Source of the DNA: Candidatus Bathyarchaeota archaeon
GTDB lineage: Archaea; Thermoproteota; Bathyarchaeia; Bathyarchaeales; Bathycorpusculaceae
Assembly: GCA_016649625.1 (NCBI GenBank)
Contig: JAENXI010000066.1
Span: 1-5,935, forward strand
Length of the DNA: 5,935 nt
Reading direction: 5' to 3'
The position numbers and the translations under genes were made by a program. Positions 1 through 4,617 of this stretch are shown here, piece after piece; the stretch's first letter is position 1; each line of letters opens with the position of its first letter. Under the pieces are notes generated by a model. It saw only the letters and a program-made list of their open reading frames with translations. It made no database searches and had not been told where the DNA came from.

Positions 1-6
1 ATAATA

Positions 7-435
7 ATGTGGACGGCTCTACCTCAGTCACGTATTTCTATTCTAGATGTTCAATTGGGAATTATTAATGCAGCCATTATGATACCCCTTAATCTGTTTG
101 CACTTTTTTGGATTATTAAAGGTAAGAGGTGGGCTCCACTTTACTTTATAGCAATTTCAATAGGTAACAGATTATGGTCACAGCCACTATTTGATGGTGG
201 TATACATATGATATTTGTGACTTGGACTTCATTGCTATTGGTTTTTGCTTATAATGAGTATAGAGGTCTGAGTAACTCTGAGACTGCAGTTCTATCTGGG
301 GGTGTCATATTAGATCTTGCACTGTCAAGTTTGATTTTTAATCCTGTAGATAGTTTAACTTATGGAATTATTTTCTATGTTCTTTTCCTGGTGGGTTTGG
401 TTGGTGCTTTAATAGCAATCAAAAAACTACGTTAG
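7..435 (+). CDS. Small polytopic membrane protein, family not recognised
   Basis: Encodes 142 residues that are mostly hydrophobic. Likely membrane helices lie near residues 17-37, 43-53 (short), 65-82, 94-111 and 117-137, so four or five passes, with a basic C-terminal end (IKKLR). No catalytic motif or known family is recognised, so its role is unknown beyond the membrane location. The ATG at 7 is preceded in frame by two ATA codons at the window edge, so the true start could lie upstream and the gene may be 5' partial. The stop is TAG, and it sits inside a perfect hairpin (422-440) that begins element A copy 1. The next gene is on the same strand 138 bases later and has its own TATA-like box, so the two are probably not co-transcribed. 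Confidence 0.75.
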   Translation: MWTALPQSRISILDVQLGIINAAIMIPLNLFALFWIIKGKRWAPLYFIAISIGNRLWSQPLFDGGIHMIFVTWTSLLLVFAYNEYRGLSNSETAVLSGGVILDLALSSLIFNPVDSLTYGIIFYVLFLVGLVGALIAIKKLR

Positions 436-440
436 TTTTT
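422..440 (+). terminator. Hairpin plus T-run over the stop codon of the first gene
   Basis: Perfect inverted repeat AAAAACTA (422-429), loop CGT, TAGTTTTT (433-440); the TAG stop is the first half of the right arm. The right arm ends in a T-run, as in an intrinsic or archaeal U-tract terminator. It lies where other element A copies carry a short 5' hairpin (CTACT-T-AGTAG), so it may also be part of the repeat. Confidence 0.5.
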
Positions 441-450
441 ATATGATGTT

Positions 451-509
451 TTTTGGGTTCTTTGTTTGTTCTACCCCTAAAAAACTTGGATGGAAAATTG
501 AAATAAAGA
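451..509 (+). repeat. Element A, copy 1
   Basis: Contains TTTTTTGGG, then CTACCCC and AAAAAACTTGGATGGAAAA, the recognisable core of the dispersed repeat. The flanks pair: TCTTTGTTT (459-467) with AAATAAAGA (501-509), nine pairs including one G-T wobble. The stem sequence differs completely from that of other copies, which supports a conserved fold. It lies between two + strand genes. Confidence 0.7.
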
Positions 510-532
510 TGAGTAATAATTTGCTTTTGTTT

Positions 533-540
533 TTATATAA
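533..540 (+). promoter_or_regulatory. TATA-like box of the PRC-barrel gene
   Basis: TTATATAA, about 35-40 bases before the ATG at 574. An archaeal start site about 25 bases downstream would fall near 561, giving a leader of roughly a dozen bases. No strong ribosome binding site is seen. This is inferred from position and sequence only. Confidence 0.5.
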
Positions 541-573
541 TAAACTTCAAATGTCCATCACACCATAATAACC

Positions 574-870
574 ATGAGTGATTCAATTATGAAAGTTAAG
601 AAAATGAATGGAATGAAAGTAATTACAGCTGATGCATTTACCCTTGGAGAAGTTGATGGAGCACACGCTAACACAGACACTTGGAAAATTACTAACTTAG
701 ATGTAAGCTTAACCAAAGAAGCTACAAAAGAACTAGGATTGAAGAAGCCAAAACTAGGATCCTTAACAGTCTGTTTACCAGTTACTAATGTAAAGCAATT
801 TGGTGATGTAATTACGCTAAAGCTTTCTCTTAAAGAATTCAAAGACCTAAAAGAGTGTACAATTGAGTAA
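574..870 (+). CDS. PRC-barrel domain protein
   Basis: Encodes 98 residues that are nearly all one PRC-barrel domain (about residues 7-90). Visible hallmarks are the N-terminal MNGMKVITADAFTLGEVDG strand-turn, the segment DTWKITNLDVSLTKEA with a central Trp, and the late strand pair VCLPVTNVKQFGDVITL. PRC-barrel folds are known from photosynthetic reaction centre H subunits and the RNA-maturation protein RimM. Stand-alone archaeal copies are common but mostly uncharacterised and are thought to bind partner proteins or RNA. There is no signal peptide or membrane segment, so it is probably cytosolic. ATG 574 is favoured over the in-frame ATG at 589 because of the TATA box at 533-540. The stop codon lies inside a hairpin followed by seven T (865-892), so it is probably transcribed alone. 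The partner is unknown. Confidence 0.85.
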   Translation: MSDSIMKVKKMNGMKVITADAFTLGEVDGAHANTDTWKITNLDVSLTKEATKELGLKKPKLGSLTVCLPVTNVKQFGDVITLKLSLKEFKDLKECTIE

Positions 871-892
871 AAAAAATCTTTACTCTTTTTTT
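865..892 (+). terminator. Hairpin-T7 terminator of the PRC-barrel gene
   Basis: Perfect stem GAGTAAA (865-871) and TTTACTC (879-885) around loop AAAAATC, followed directly by seven T (886-892). The left arm includes the TAA stop. This is a textbook intrinsic-type structure; archaea can stop on the T-run alone. Confidence 0.7.
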
Positions 893-939
893 ATAGCATT
901 TAACATTTGTTGGAATAATTTATAGTTAGGTTCTTTTTT

Positions 940-1009
940 GATTTGTTGCTTTTGGGATCTTAGCTCACTCTACCCAAGAAAACTTGGATGAAAAAGTATG
1001 GTGAGTTAG
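940..1009 (+). repeat. Element A, copy 2 (best-folded copy)
   Basis: Carries TTGCTTTTGGGATCTTAG, then CTCACTCTACC and AAGAAAACTTGGATGAAAAA. Outer stem TAGCTCAC (961-968) pairs with GTGAGTTA (1001-1008), one G-T wobble, with further T-G pairs possible at each end. Inside is the tetraloop hairpin CCAAG-AAAA-CTTGG (974-987). It lies between convergent genes and ends six bases from the stop codon of the - strand zinc-ribbon gene. Confidence 0.8.
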
Positions 1010-1014
1010 AAACG

Positions 1015-1422
1015 TTAATTCTTTGAATCTTCTTCTTTGTGACAGTCATAGCAGAATTTGTAGACTCTGTGTCTGCTTTTAGATTGGTTAATTGGTTTTC
1101 CACAGTTCTGGCATTTGGTTTTATTGTCTGTTTTTGGATCAAGACGTTTTAGTCTGTCATTTATTTCTTTTTTTATTTCTGAATCAGGTTTTGATTTTAA
1201 CGTTTTTTCTAGGAGTTGTTTTGCTAGTTTAATACTTTCCTTACCAAATATTCCTTCAAATATATTTGATGGTTTATCTCTTTCTTTGATGTTTTTGGGT
1301 AGCATGCATACAAAATTTTGTGGGTACTCTTTTGATTTGTCTATGTCTATTATTACAATTTTGTATTGTGTCTTGGTGTAGTCTTTTGTTTCAATTTTTG
1401 TTATTCTAAGTTTCAGCTTTAT
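1015..1422 (-). CDS. Zinc-ribbon protein paralog 1, probable ATA start
   Basis: Read from 1422 this frame gives 135 residues, colinear with the paralogs at 1637-2047 and 2626-3045. An N-terminal half contains IDIDKSKEYPQNFVCMLPK, a helical middle follows, and a C-terminal zinc ribbon is seen: CQNCG (Cys 104, 107) and CYDC (Cys 124, 127), spacing C-x2-C-x16-C-x2-C. The first in-frame ATG is at 1305 and would remove the conserved N-terminal 39 residues. The paralogs' ATG aligns with an ATA codon at 1422-1420, which has GGTGA seven bases upstream, the same spacing as in paralog 3. The gene therefore either uses a rare AUA start, makes only a 96-residue product from 1305, or has lost its start. 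Function is unknown; nucleic-acid or protein binding is only an inference from the ribbon. It ends six bases from element A copy 2. Confidence 0.65.
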   Translation of the reverse strand: MKLKLRITKIETKDYTKTQYKIVIIDIDKSKEYPQNFVCMLPKNIKERDKPSNIFEGIFGKESIKLAKQLLEKTLKSKPDSEIKKEINDRLKRLDPKTDNKTKCQNCGKPINQSKSRHRVYKFCYDCHKEEDSKN

Positions 1423-1559
1423 TTTGTTTTCACCAAGACAAAAAACCGTTTATGTTATTCAGATATTCTGTTGTATGGCTTAGAAGTTGTTGTATATTAA
1501 TTAAGTTTGACTAGGGGTTAGTTGATTACTTTGATAGCTTGTTAGGATGGGGCAGTAGG

Positions 1560-1614
1560 TTTACTTGGTTGTTTTGGGGTCTTAGATCTCTTTTACCCAT
1601 AAAACTTTGAAAAA
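1560..1614 (+). repeat. Element A, copy 3
   Basis: Recognised by TTTTGGGGTCTTAGATCTC and then TTTTACCCATAAAACTTTGA. The long outer stem of copies 1, 2, 4 and 5 is not evident. Instead it has a local hairpin TTTTA-CCCA-TAAAA (1591-1604), and its GTCTTAGATC segment is almost self-complementary. It lies 3' of zinc-ribbon paralog 2 and upstream of paralog 1 (both - strand). Confidence 0.65.
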
Positions 1615-1636
1615 TATTTTATTGAAAACTGTGTTT

Positions 1637-2047
1637 CTATTCGGCATACATTTTCTTTTTGCACTCTAAGCACATTCTTGTTGGACCATATTTTCCTCTT
1701 TTAGGTTAAAATGATTGTCCACAAAATCTACATTTAACCTGACAAACAGGATTCACATTTAGAAATTTTAACCGTTTTTTAATAGCTTCCCTAATATTGG
1801 TGTAATTCTCAGTTTCGAGAGCCTTATTCAGCAGATCTTGTGCTAACTGTGGGCTTTCAAATCCAAATAACTCTATAAACTTGTATTTTTGTTTAAGTCT
1901 AGGATTAACCTGTCTGGGCAGTAAACATAGAAAGTTTGCAGGATACCTTGTTGCTTTATCCTTGTCTACTACGGCAAATCTTATTTGCATTCCTTTGGCT
2001 CTATATTTTAGTCCATAATGTTTTATTATGTAGAGTTGGAGCTCCAT
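1637..2047 (-). pseudogene. Zinc-ribbon protein paralog 2, interrupted by in-frame TAA
   Basis: The open frame from ATG 2047 runs 113 residues and stops at TAA (1708-1706), just after the first zinc pair KCRFCG (Cys 106, 109). Translation past the stop continues as PKRGKYGPTRMCLECKKK and ends at TAG (1639-1637). This places the second pair CLEC at residues 126 and 129, exactly the positions in paralog 3, with no insertion or deletion. The stop aligns with Lys 114 of paralog 3, so one A-to-T change (AAA to TAA) explains it. The N-terminal half (IRFAVVDKDKATRYPANFLCLLPR) is well conserved. The start is supported by a purine-rich GGTGAGGTGG just upstream. The truncated product would lack half the zinc site. 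It is a recent pseudogene, a readthrough gene or a sequence error. Confidence 0.7.
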
Positions 2048-2127
2048 TCCACCTCACCCTTTTATAATGTTTTTTTCGGGTTTTTTTCCGCTCTAGTACG
2101 TATACATTAATGGTTGATAATAAGGTT

Positions 2128-2195
2128 CTACTTAGTAGTTTTTGGGATCTCAGATTTTTCTAGCCCAGAAAACTTGGATGAAAAGAATATGAGAT
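2128..2195 (+). repeat. Element A, copy 4
   Basis: Begins with the inverted repeat CTACT-T-AGTAG (2128-2138), then TTTTTGGGATCTCAG and CCCAGAAAACTTGGATGAAAA. Outer stem ATCTCA (2147-2152) pairs with TGAGAT (2190-2195), and two more inner pairs follow one mismatch. It ends 14 bases before the stop codon of the - strand Cys/His gene. Confidence 0.75.
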
Positions 2196-2208
2196 GAAAA
2201 TTAGAATA

Positions 2209-2433
2209 CTAGCATCTTTCAAAGGCTGGTTTTGCTTTATAGTAGTATAATCTAATAGGATAGGCATATTTTGGGTTTCTGCAATGTTTAATCCTATTAA
2301 TAACATCCTCTGTTACATCTGAGTCTTTAGGTTTATCAGTTGAGCAATGTGGATGAAACTTGTCTCCTTTTTCAACTTCATTTCTCCATTCACATTTTGG
2401 ACAAAGTTTAAGGAAAGTAGTTTTAGATTTCAT
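2209..2433 (-). CDS. Short Cys/His-rich protein, putative zinc-binding
   Basis: Encodes 74 residues, about one fifth charged. The N-terminal part has LCPKC (Cys 11, 14) and then FHPHC (His 27, His 29, Cys 30), which together could form one zinc site. A later HC pair and a C-terminal Cys are also present. It does not share the N-terminal domain of the neighbouring zinc-ribbon paralogs and no family is recognised. There are no membrane segments. The ATG at 2433 has no clear ribosome binding site, but a CTATTAAA box (2457-2464) sits about 27 bases upstream, as expected for a leaderless archaeal transcript. The gene lies alone between element A copy 4 and element B copy 1. Confidence 0.65.
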   Translation of the reverse strand: MKSKTTFLKLCPKCEWRNEVEKGDKFHPHCSTDKPKDSDVTEDVINRIKHCRNPKYAYPIRLYYYKAKPAFERC

Positions 2434-2456
2434 GATTAGGTGTTATAATTATTATC

Positions 2457-2464
2457 TTTAATAG
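2457..2464 (-). promoter_or_regulatory. TATA-like box of the Cys/His gene
   Basis: CTATTAAA read on the - strand, about 24-31 bases before ATG 2433, the distance expected for a leaderless archaeal mRNA. Inferred from position and sequence only. Confidence 0.4.
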
Positions 2465-2496
2465 GGTTATTGACATTTTTAAATTAAAAACAATAG

Positions 2497-2516
2497 AATA
2501 GCCTAAACAAGCTATT
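2497..2516. repeat. Small inverted repeat upstream of element B copy 1
   Basis: AATAGC (2497-2502), loop CTAAACAA, GCTATT (2511-2516): a six-pair perfect stem in the gap before element B. No partner copy is seen before element B copy 2. It could be a weak terminator on either strand or chance in AT-rich DNA. Confidence 0.35.
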
Positions 2517-2530
2517 GAATGAAACAAATA

Positions 2531-2629
2531 CACTCTATAAACAAACTAAACACTTTGGAACTATCTTGTGTTTCTCCGCCACGGCCTATTTCTTATTATA
2601 GCTTTCTGCAATTTGAAAACTTTGATTAT
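2531..2629 (+). repeat. Element B, copy 1
   Basis: About 99 bases, roughly 80% identical by eye to 4431-4530. The best-kept part is GAACTATCTTGTGTTT followed by TCCGCCACG (about 2559-2583), unusually GC-rich for this window. Near its start is AAACAC...GTGTTT, an inverted repeat. Its end, AGCTTTCTG then GAAAACTTTGATTA, resembles the two conserved parts of element A. The last bases overlap the stop codon of zinc-ribbon paralog 3 (TTA at 2626-2628). Confidence 0.75.
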
Positions 2630-3045
2630 TCAGCTTTATCCACATACCTTTTAGCTATGCAATCATAGCAGGTTTTCTGTTTTCCATACCTAAATGATTT
2701 GGATTTGAATTCTTCTCCACAAATGTTACATTTAACCATGTTCTTTGGTTTAGGATCAATTAATGTTAACCGTGCTATTAGTTCCTTTTTTAAATCTTGG
2801 TCATCCTCTGTTTTTAATGCTTGATTTAAGAGCTTCTTTATAATTTCCTGGCTTTTGCTTCCATACTTTTCTTGAAACTTGTTTTGAGTTTTAGCGTTTG
2901 GATTAATGGTTCTTGGTAGCATGCACACAAAGTTTGCTGGATAATCTTTTGATTTGTCTAGGTCTATTACTGCTAGTCTTATGTGTGAGGGTTTGAGGTA
3001 ATCTTTGAGGTTATAATTTTTTTCAATATGTAGCGATAGGTTCAT
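2626..3045 (-). CDS. Zinc-ribbon protein paralog 3, intact
   Basis: Encodes 139 residues and is the only undamaged one of the three paralogs. The N-terminal domain (about 1-48) contains HIRLAVIDLDKSKDYPANFV and CMLPR. A charged helical middle (about 55-98) ends in the shared DPK segment, and a zinc ribbon follows: CNICG (Cys 106, 109) and CYDC (Cys 126, 129), C-x2-C-x16-C-x2-C. No named family is recognised, and DNA, RNA or protein binding is only inferred from the ribbon. The start is well fixed: ATG 3045 has GGAGGAG (3053-3059) seven bases upstream, the strongest ribosome binding site in the window, and a TATA-like AAATATAAT lies further up near 3108-3116. Its stop overlaps the end of element B copy 1. 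Confidence 0.8.
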   Translation of the reverse strand: MNLSLHIEKNYNLKDYLKPSHIRLAVIDLDKSKDYPANFVCMLPRTINPNAKTQNKFQEKYGSKSQEIIKKLLNQALKTEDDQDLKKELIARLTLIDPKPKNMVKCNICGEEFKSKSFRYGKQKTCYDCIAKRYVDKAE

Positions 3046-3052
3046 GTTTTTA

Positions 3053-3059
3053 CTCCTCC
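3053..3059 (-). promoter_or_regulatory. Strong Shine-Dalgarno site of zinc-ribbon paralog 3
   Basis: GGAGGAG on the - strand, seven bases before ATG 3045. It fixes the N-terminus of this family and therefore supports the ATA start proposed for paralog 1, which has GGTGA at the same spacing. Confidence 0.75.
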
Positions 3060-3107
3060 GGTCTTGAGGGTGCTTGTTTTGTGTAATTATGTTGTACAGT
3101 TTGAGCG

Positions 3108-3116
3108 TATTATATT
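3108..3116 (-). promoter_or_regulatory. TATA-like box of zinc-ribbon paralog 3
   Basis: AAATATAAT read on the - strand. A start site about 25 bases downstream would give a leader of roughly 40 bases containing the GGAGGAG site. Inferred from sequence and position. Confidence 0.4.
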
Positions 3117-3149
3117 TAGTTTGTTTAGGTGCTTAAATAATTAACATGG

Positions 3150-3205
3150 ATATTCTTTAGATTACTCTAACCATAGAAAACTTGGATTAAAAGAATGGTA
3201 TCTAA
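3150..3205 (+). repeat. Element A, copy 5, between divergent genes
   Basis: The 5' TTTTGGG part has diverged, but CTTTAGATTACTCTAACC and then AGAAAACTTGGATTAAAAG are clear. Stem TTAGAT (3157-3162) pairs with ATCTAA (3200-3205), and AC with GT continues inward past a bulged T. The inner hairpin is CCATAG-AAAA-CTTGG (3171-3185) with a bulged T. It lies between the starts of two divergent genes, so it cannot be a terminator for either. Confidence 0.7.
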
Positions 3206-3250
3206 TAGAAAGACAGAAATCAGTATCTTCCTTAGTATTAATGAACCGTT

Positions 3251-3388
3251 ATGTCTGGTCCATCTGATGAGGATTTTGCTCTTGGTTACTCTTTTTTGAA
3301 GGTTAAACAAGATAGAGTAGTTGGACAGAAGAAGAAGCTTAAGAAGTTAGATAAGAAAATGAAAAAGCTTAGAAAATTTAGGAAATAA
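3251..3388 (+). CDS. 45-residue Lys/Arg-rich small protein
   Basis: A short ORF of 45 codons ending in TAA. The N-terminal part (MSGPSDEDFALGYSFLKVKQ) is mixed and slightly acidic. The rest is very basic, QKKKLKKLDKKMKKLRKFRK, with Lys/Arg and Leu spacing that suggests an amphipathic helix. Such tails bind nucleic acid or ribosomes in many small archaeal proteins, but no family is recognised here and that role is inference. No strong ribosome binding site precedes the ATG. An ATG ten bases upstream in another frame stops after eight codons. Support that it is real: it fills the only otherwise empty interval between two element A copies, and its composition is strongly non-random. Without comparison to homologs this remains a moderate call. 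Confidence 0.5.
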   Translation: MSGPSDEDFALGYSFLKVKQDRVVGQKKKLKKLDKKMKKLRKFRK

Positions 3389-3472
3389 TAATATCTGTTT
3401 TTCTATTGTGTTTCTTGTCTTCCTAGTTTAAATATAGACTTGTAGTTTGTCATAGTCAGACAATGGGAACTT

Positions 3473-3547
3473 CTACTTTGTTGCTTTTGGGATCTTAGAT
3501 CTCTTTTGCCATGAAAACTCTAATGAAAAAAGTGTAGGTGACTAATC
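3473..3547 (+). repeat. Element A, copy 6
   Basis: Starts CTACTTTGTTG, then CTTTTGGGATCTTAGATC, CTTTTGCC and ATGAAAACTCTAATGAAAA. The outer stem is only partial: TTAG (3495-3498) with CTAA (3542-3545), then TC with GA past a bulge. It lies between convergent genes and ends 17 bases before the - strand stop at 3564. Confidence 0.7.
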
Positions 3548-3563
3548 TTTTAGTGTTTGATTG

Positions 3564-3788
3564 TTAGCTCCTGTGTCCAAAAACTAGAACTAGAATGCCA
3601 ATGAGAACTAGAATGAATGCAACTATTGATCCTATAACATACGTGTTAAATAAAGGCAGGACTTCAGAAGTGATAGTTTGTTCAAATAAGCCTATGTTAG
3701 CTAAGATTCCTATTACAATTCCAGCTATTATGGAGGCTAATCCAATGATCACATAAAAGTAAGATATGGCTTTTGTATTCATCATCAT
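3564..3788 (-). CDS. Two-helix small membrane protein
   Basis: Encodes 74 residues with two long hydrophobic segments, about 9-31 (YFYVIIGLASIIAGIVIGIL) and about 48-70 (NTYVIGSIVAFILVLIGILV). They are joined by a short polar loop and followed by the basic end GHRS. This is a hairpin membrane protein of unknown function. Glycines inside both helices suggest close helix packing, perhaps as an oligomer, which is inference. Three consecutive ATG codons make the exact start uncertain by one or two residues. A TATA-like ATATTAAATA (3811-3820) lies about 25-30 bases before the first, fitting a nearly leaderless transcript. It is divergent from the coiled-coil gene, with no repeat between them; this is the only interval in the window holding two genes. 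Confidence 0.7.
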   Translation of the reverse strand: MMMNTKAISYFYVIIGLASIIAGIVIGILANIGLFEQTITSEVLPLFNTYVIGSIVAFILVLIGILVLVFGHRS

Positions 3789-3810
3789 CTAATGTTGTAT
3801 TATGTATTGA

Positions 3811-3820
3811 TATTTAATAT
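3811..3820 (-). promoter_or_regulatory. TATA-like box of the two-helix membrane protein gene
   Basis: ATATTAAATA on the - strand, centred about 27 bases from ATG 3788, the usual distance for an archaeal TATA box and a leaderless start. Inferred from sequence and position. Confidence 0.5.
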
Positions 3821-3938
3821 AGATTTCTTTAAGCTTTTTTCCATTCAAAATTAGGTTGGAGATTGCAGATATTTTGAATTTGGATTCATAATTCATAACC
3901 TTATTGTGTAGAACAAGCATTTTCACGTTTGATTAAAG

Positions 3939-4367
3939 ATGACCAATATGAAACTATTAGAATTACGTGCAATTAGAGCAAAACTTGAGGAAGAAACTAA
4001 GACTTTAGAACAAAAACAAAAAAACTTAGAAGATAACGTTACCCTTCTTGAAGAAAGAGTAAGTATTGAAGCATTAGAGAAAAATCATAAAGAGCTAGAA
4101 AATACTGTTTGTAAACTAGAAACTCAAAAAGCAGAACTAGAATCCAAGCTAGCAAAGGAACCTGCTGAAGAGAAAAAAGCACTTGAACAGAAAAAAACAG
4201 TTAATAAAAATAAGAAAATGAAACCATCATTAAAAACAAAAGGTCACGATGAACAGGTTGATAGTGGACTAACTATATCAACAGTTGTTGATTCTCCAAT
4301 TGAAGAGCAAAAACTAGTTAAAAATTCAAATAAGCTTTCAAACAAGAAGAAGCGCCGCTTCTTCTAA
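3939..4367 (+). CDS. Coiled-coil protein with basic tail
   Basis: Encodes 142 residues. Residues about 4-85 are a long charged helix rich in Glu, Lys and Leu with heptad-like Leu spacing (LEEETKTLEQKQKNLEDNV and following), which predicts a coiled coil and probably a dimer. Residues 86-105 are Lys-rich (KKTVNKNKKMKPSLKTK). A less charged segment follows (DSGLTISTVVDSPIEE), and the protein ends in KKKRRFF. There are no membrane segments, no signal peptide and no enzyme motif. A structural, scaffolding or nucleoid role is possible but not shown. An in-frame ATG three codons later (3948) is an alternative start. The final codons are a 21-base palindrome in the DNA (4345-4365). Element B copy 2 follows the stop after about 64 bases. 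Confidence 0.7.
   Translation: MTNMKLLELRAIRAKLEEETKTLEQKQKNLEDNVTLLEERVSIEALEKNHKELENTVCKLETQKAELESKLAKEPAEEKKALEQKKTVNKNKKMKPSLKTKGHDEQVDSGLTISTVVDSPIEEQKLVKNSNKLSNKKKRRFF
4345..4365. repeat. Perfect 21-base palindrome at the end of the coiled-coil gene
   Basis: Arms AGAAGAAGCG (4345-4354) and CGCTTCTTCT (4356-4365) around a single central C. It encodes the last residues (KKRRFF) and reaches into the TAA stop. It is GC-rich at its centre compared with the surroundings. It could be a dyad for a DNA-binding protein or an mRNA 3' hairpin; no other copy is seen in the window. Confidence 0.75.
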
Positions 4368-4430
4368 TATGCAAAAATCTTAAACATGTACAATAAAACA
4401 CCTTATTTCCACCCTTTCAAGAAATAACAA

Positions 4431-4530
4431 CACCCTATAAACAATCTAAACAACTTAGAACTATCTTGTGTTTATCCGCCACGCCATATTTTTTAATAGA
4501 GCTTTTTGAAATCACAGAAACTTTGACTAG
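4431..4530 (+). repeat. Element B, copy 2
   Basis: Aligns with 2531-2629 nearly without gaps: CCCTATAAACAATCTAAAC, then AGAACTATCTTGTGTTTATC and CGCCACG, ending AGCTTTTTGAAATC and GAAACTTTGACTAG. It is in the same orientation as copy 1 and as all element A copies. It is followed after eight bases by the shortened element A copy 7. Confidence 0.75.
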
Positions 4531-4538
4531 CCAAGGAA

Positions 4539-4570
4539 GGGATCTTAGATAACTCTAATAAGATATTTAA
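4539..4570 (+). repeat. Element A, copy 7, shortened
   Basis: Has GGGATCTTAGATAACTCTAA, but the AAGAAAACTTGGATGAAAA part is missing. The outer stem is still possible: TTAGATA (4545-4551) with TATTTAA (4564-4570), including one G-T wobble, closing a 12-base loop. It lies upstream of the DUF998-like gene. Confidence 0.5.
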
Positions 4571-4617
4571 TAGCAAATTAATCACTCATATTACGCAGAA
4601 GTTAGTTAAAGGAATAA

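Noticed and set aside
558..842. - strand ORF of 94 codons
   Set aside because: Shadow of the PRC-barrel gene on the other strand.
960..1381. ORFs at 960-1142 (-) and 1115-1381 (+)
   Set aside because: Both overlap zinc-ribbon paralog 1 in other frames; the paralog frame is supported by homology to two neighbours.
2058..2095. T7-CGGG-T7-CCG stretch upstream of zinc-ribbon paralog 2 as a terminator
   Set aside because: The possible stem is only three pairs with a seven-base loop; more likely homopolymer-rich promoter DNA.
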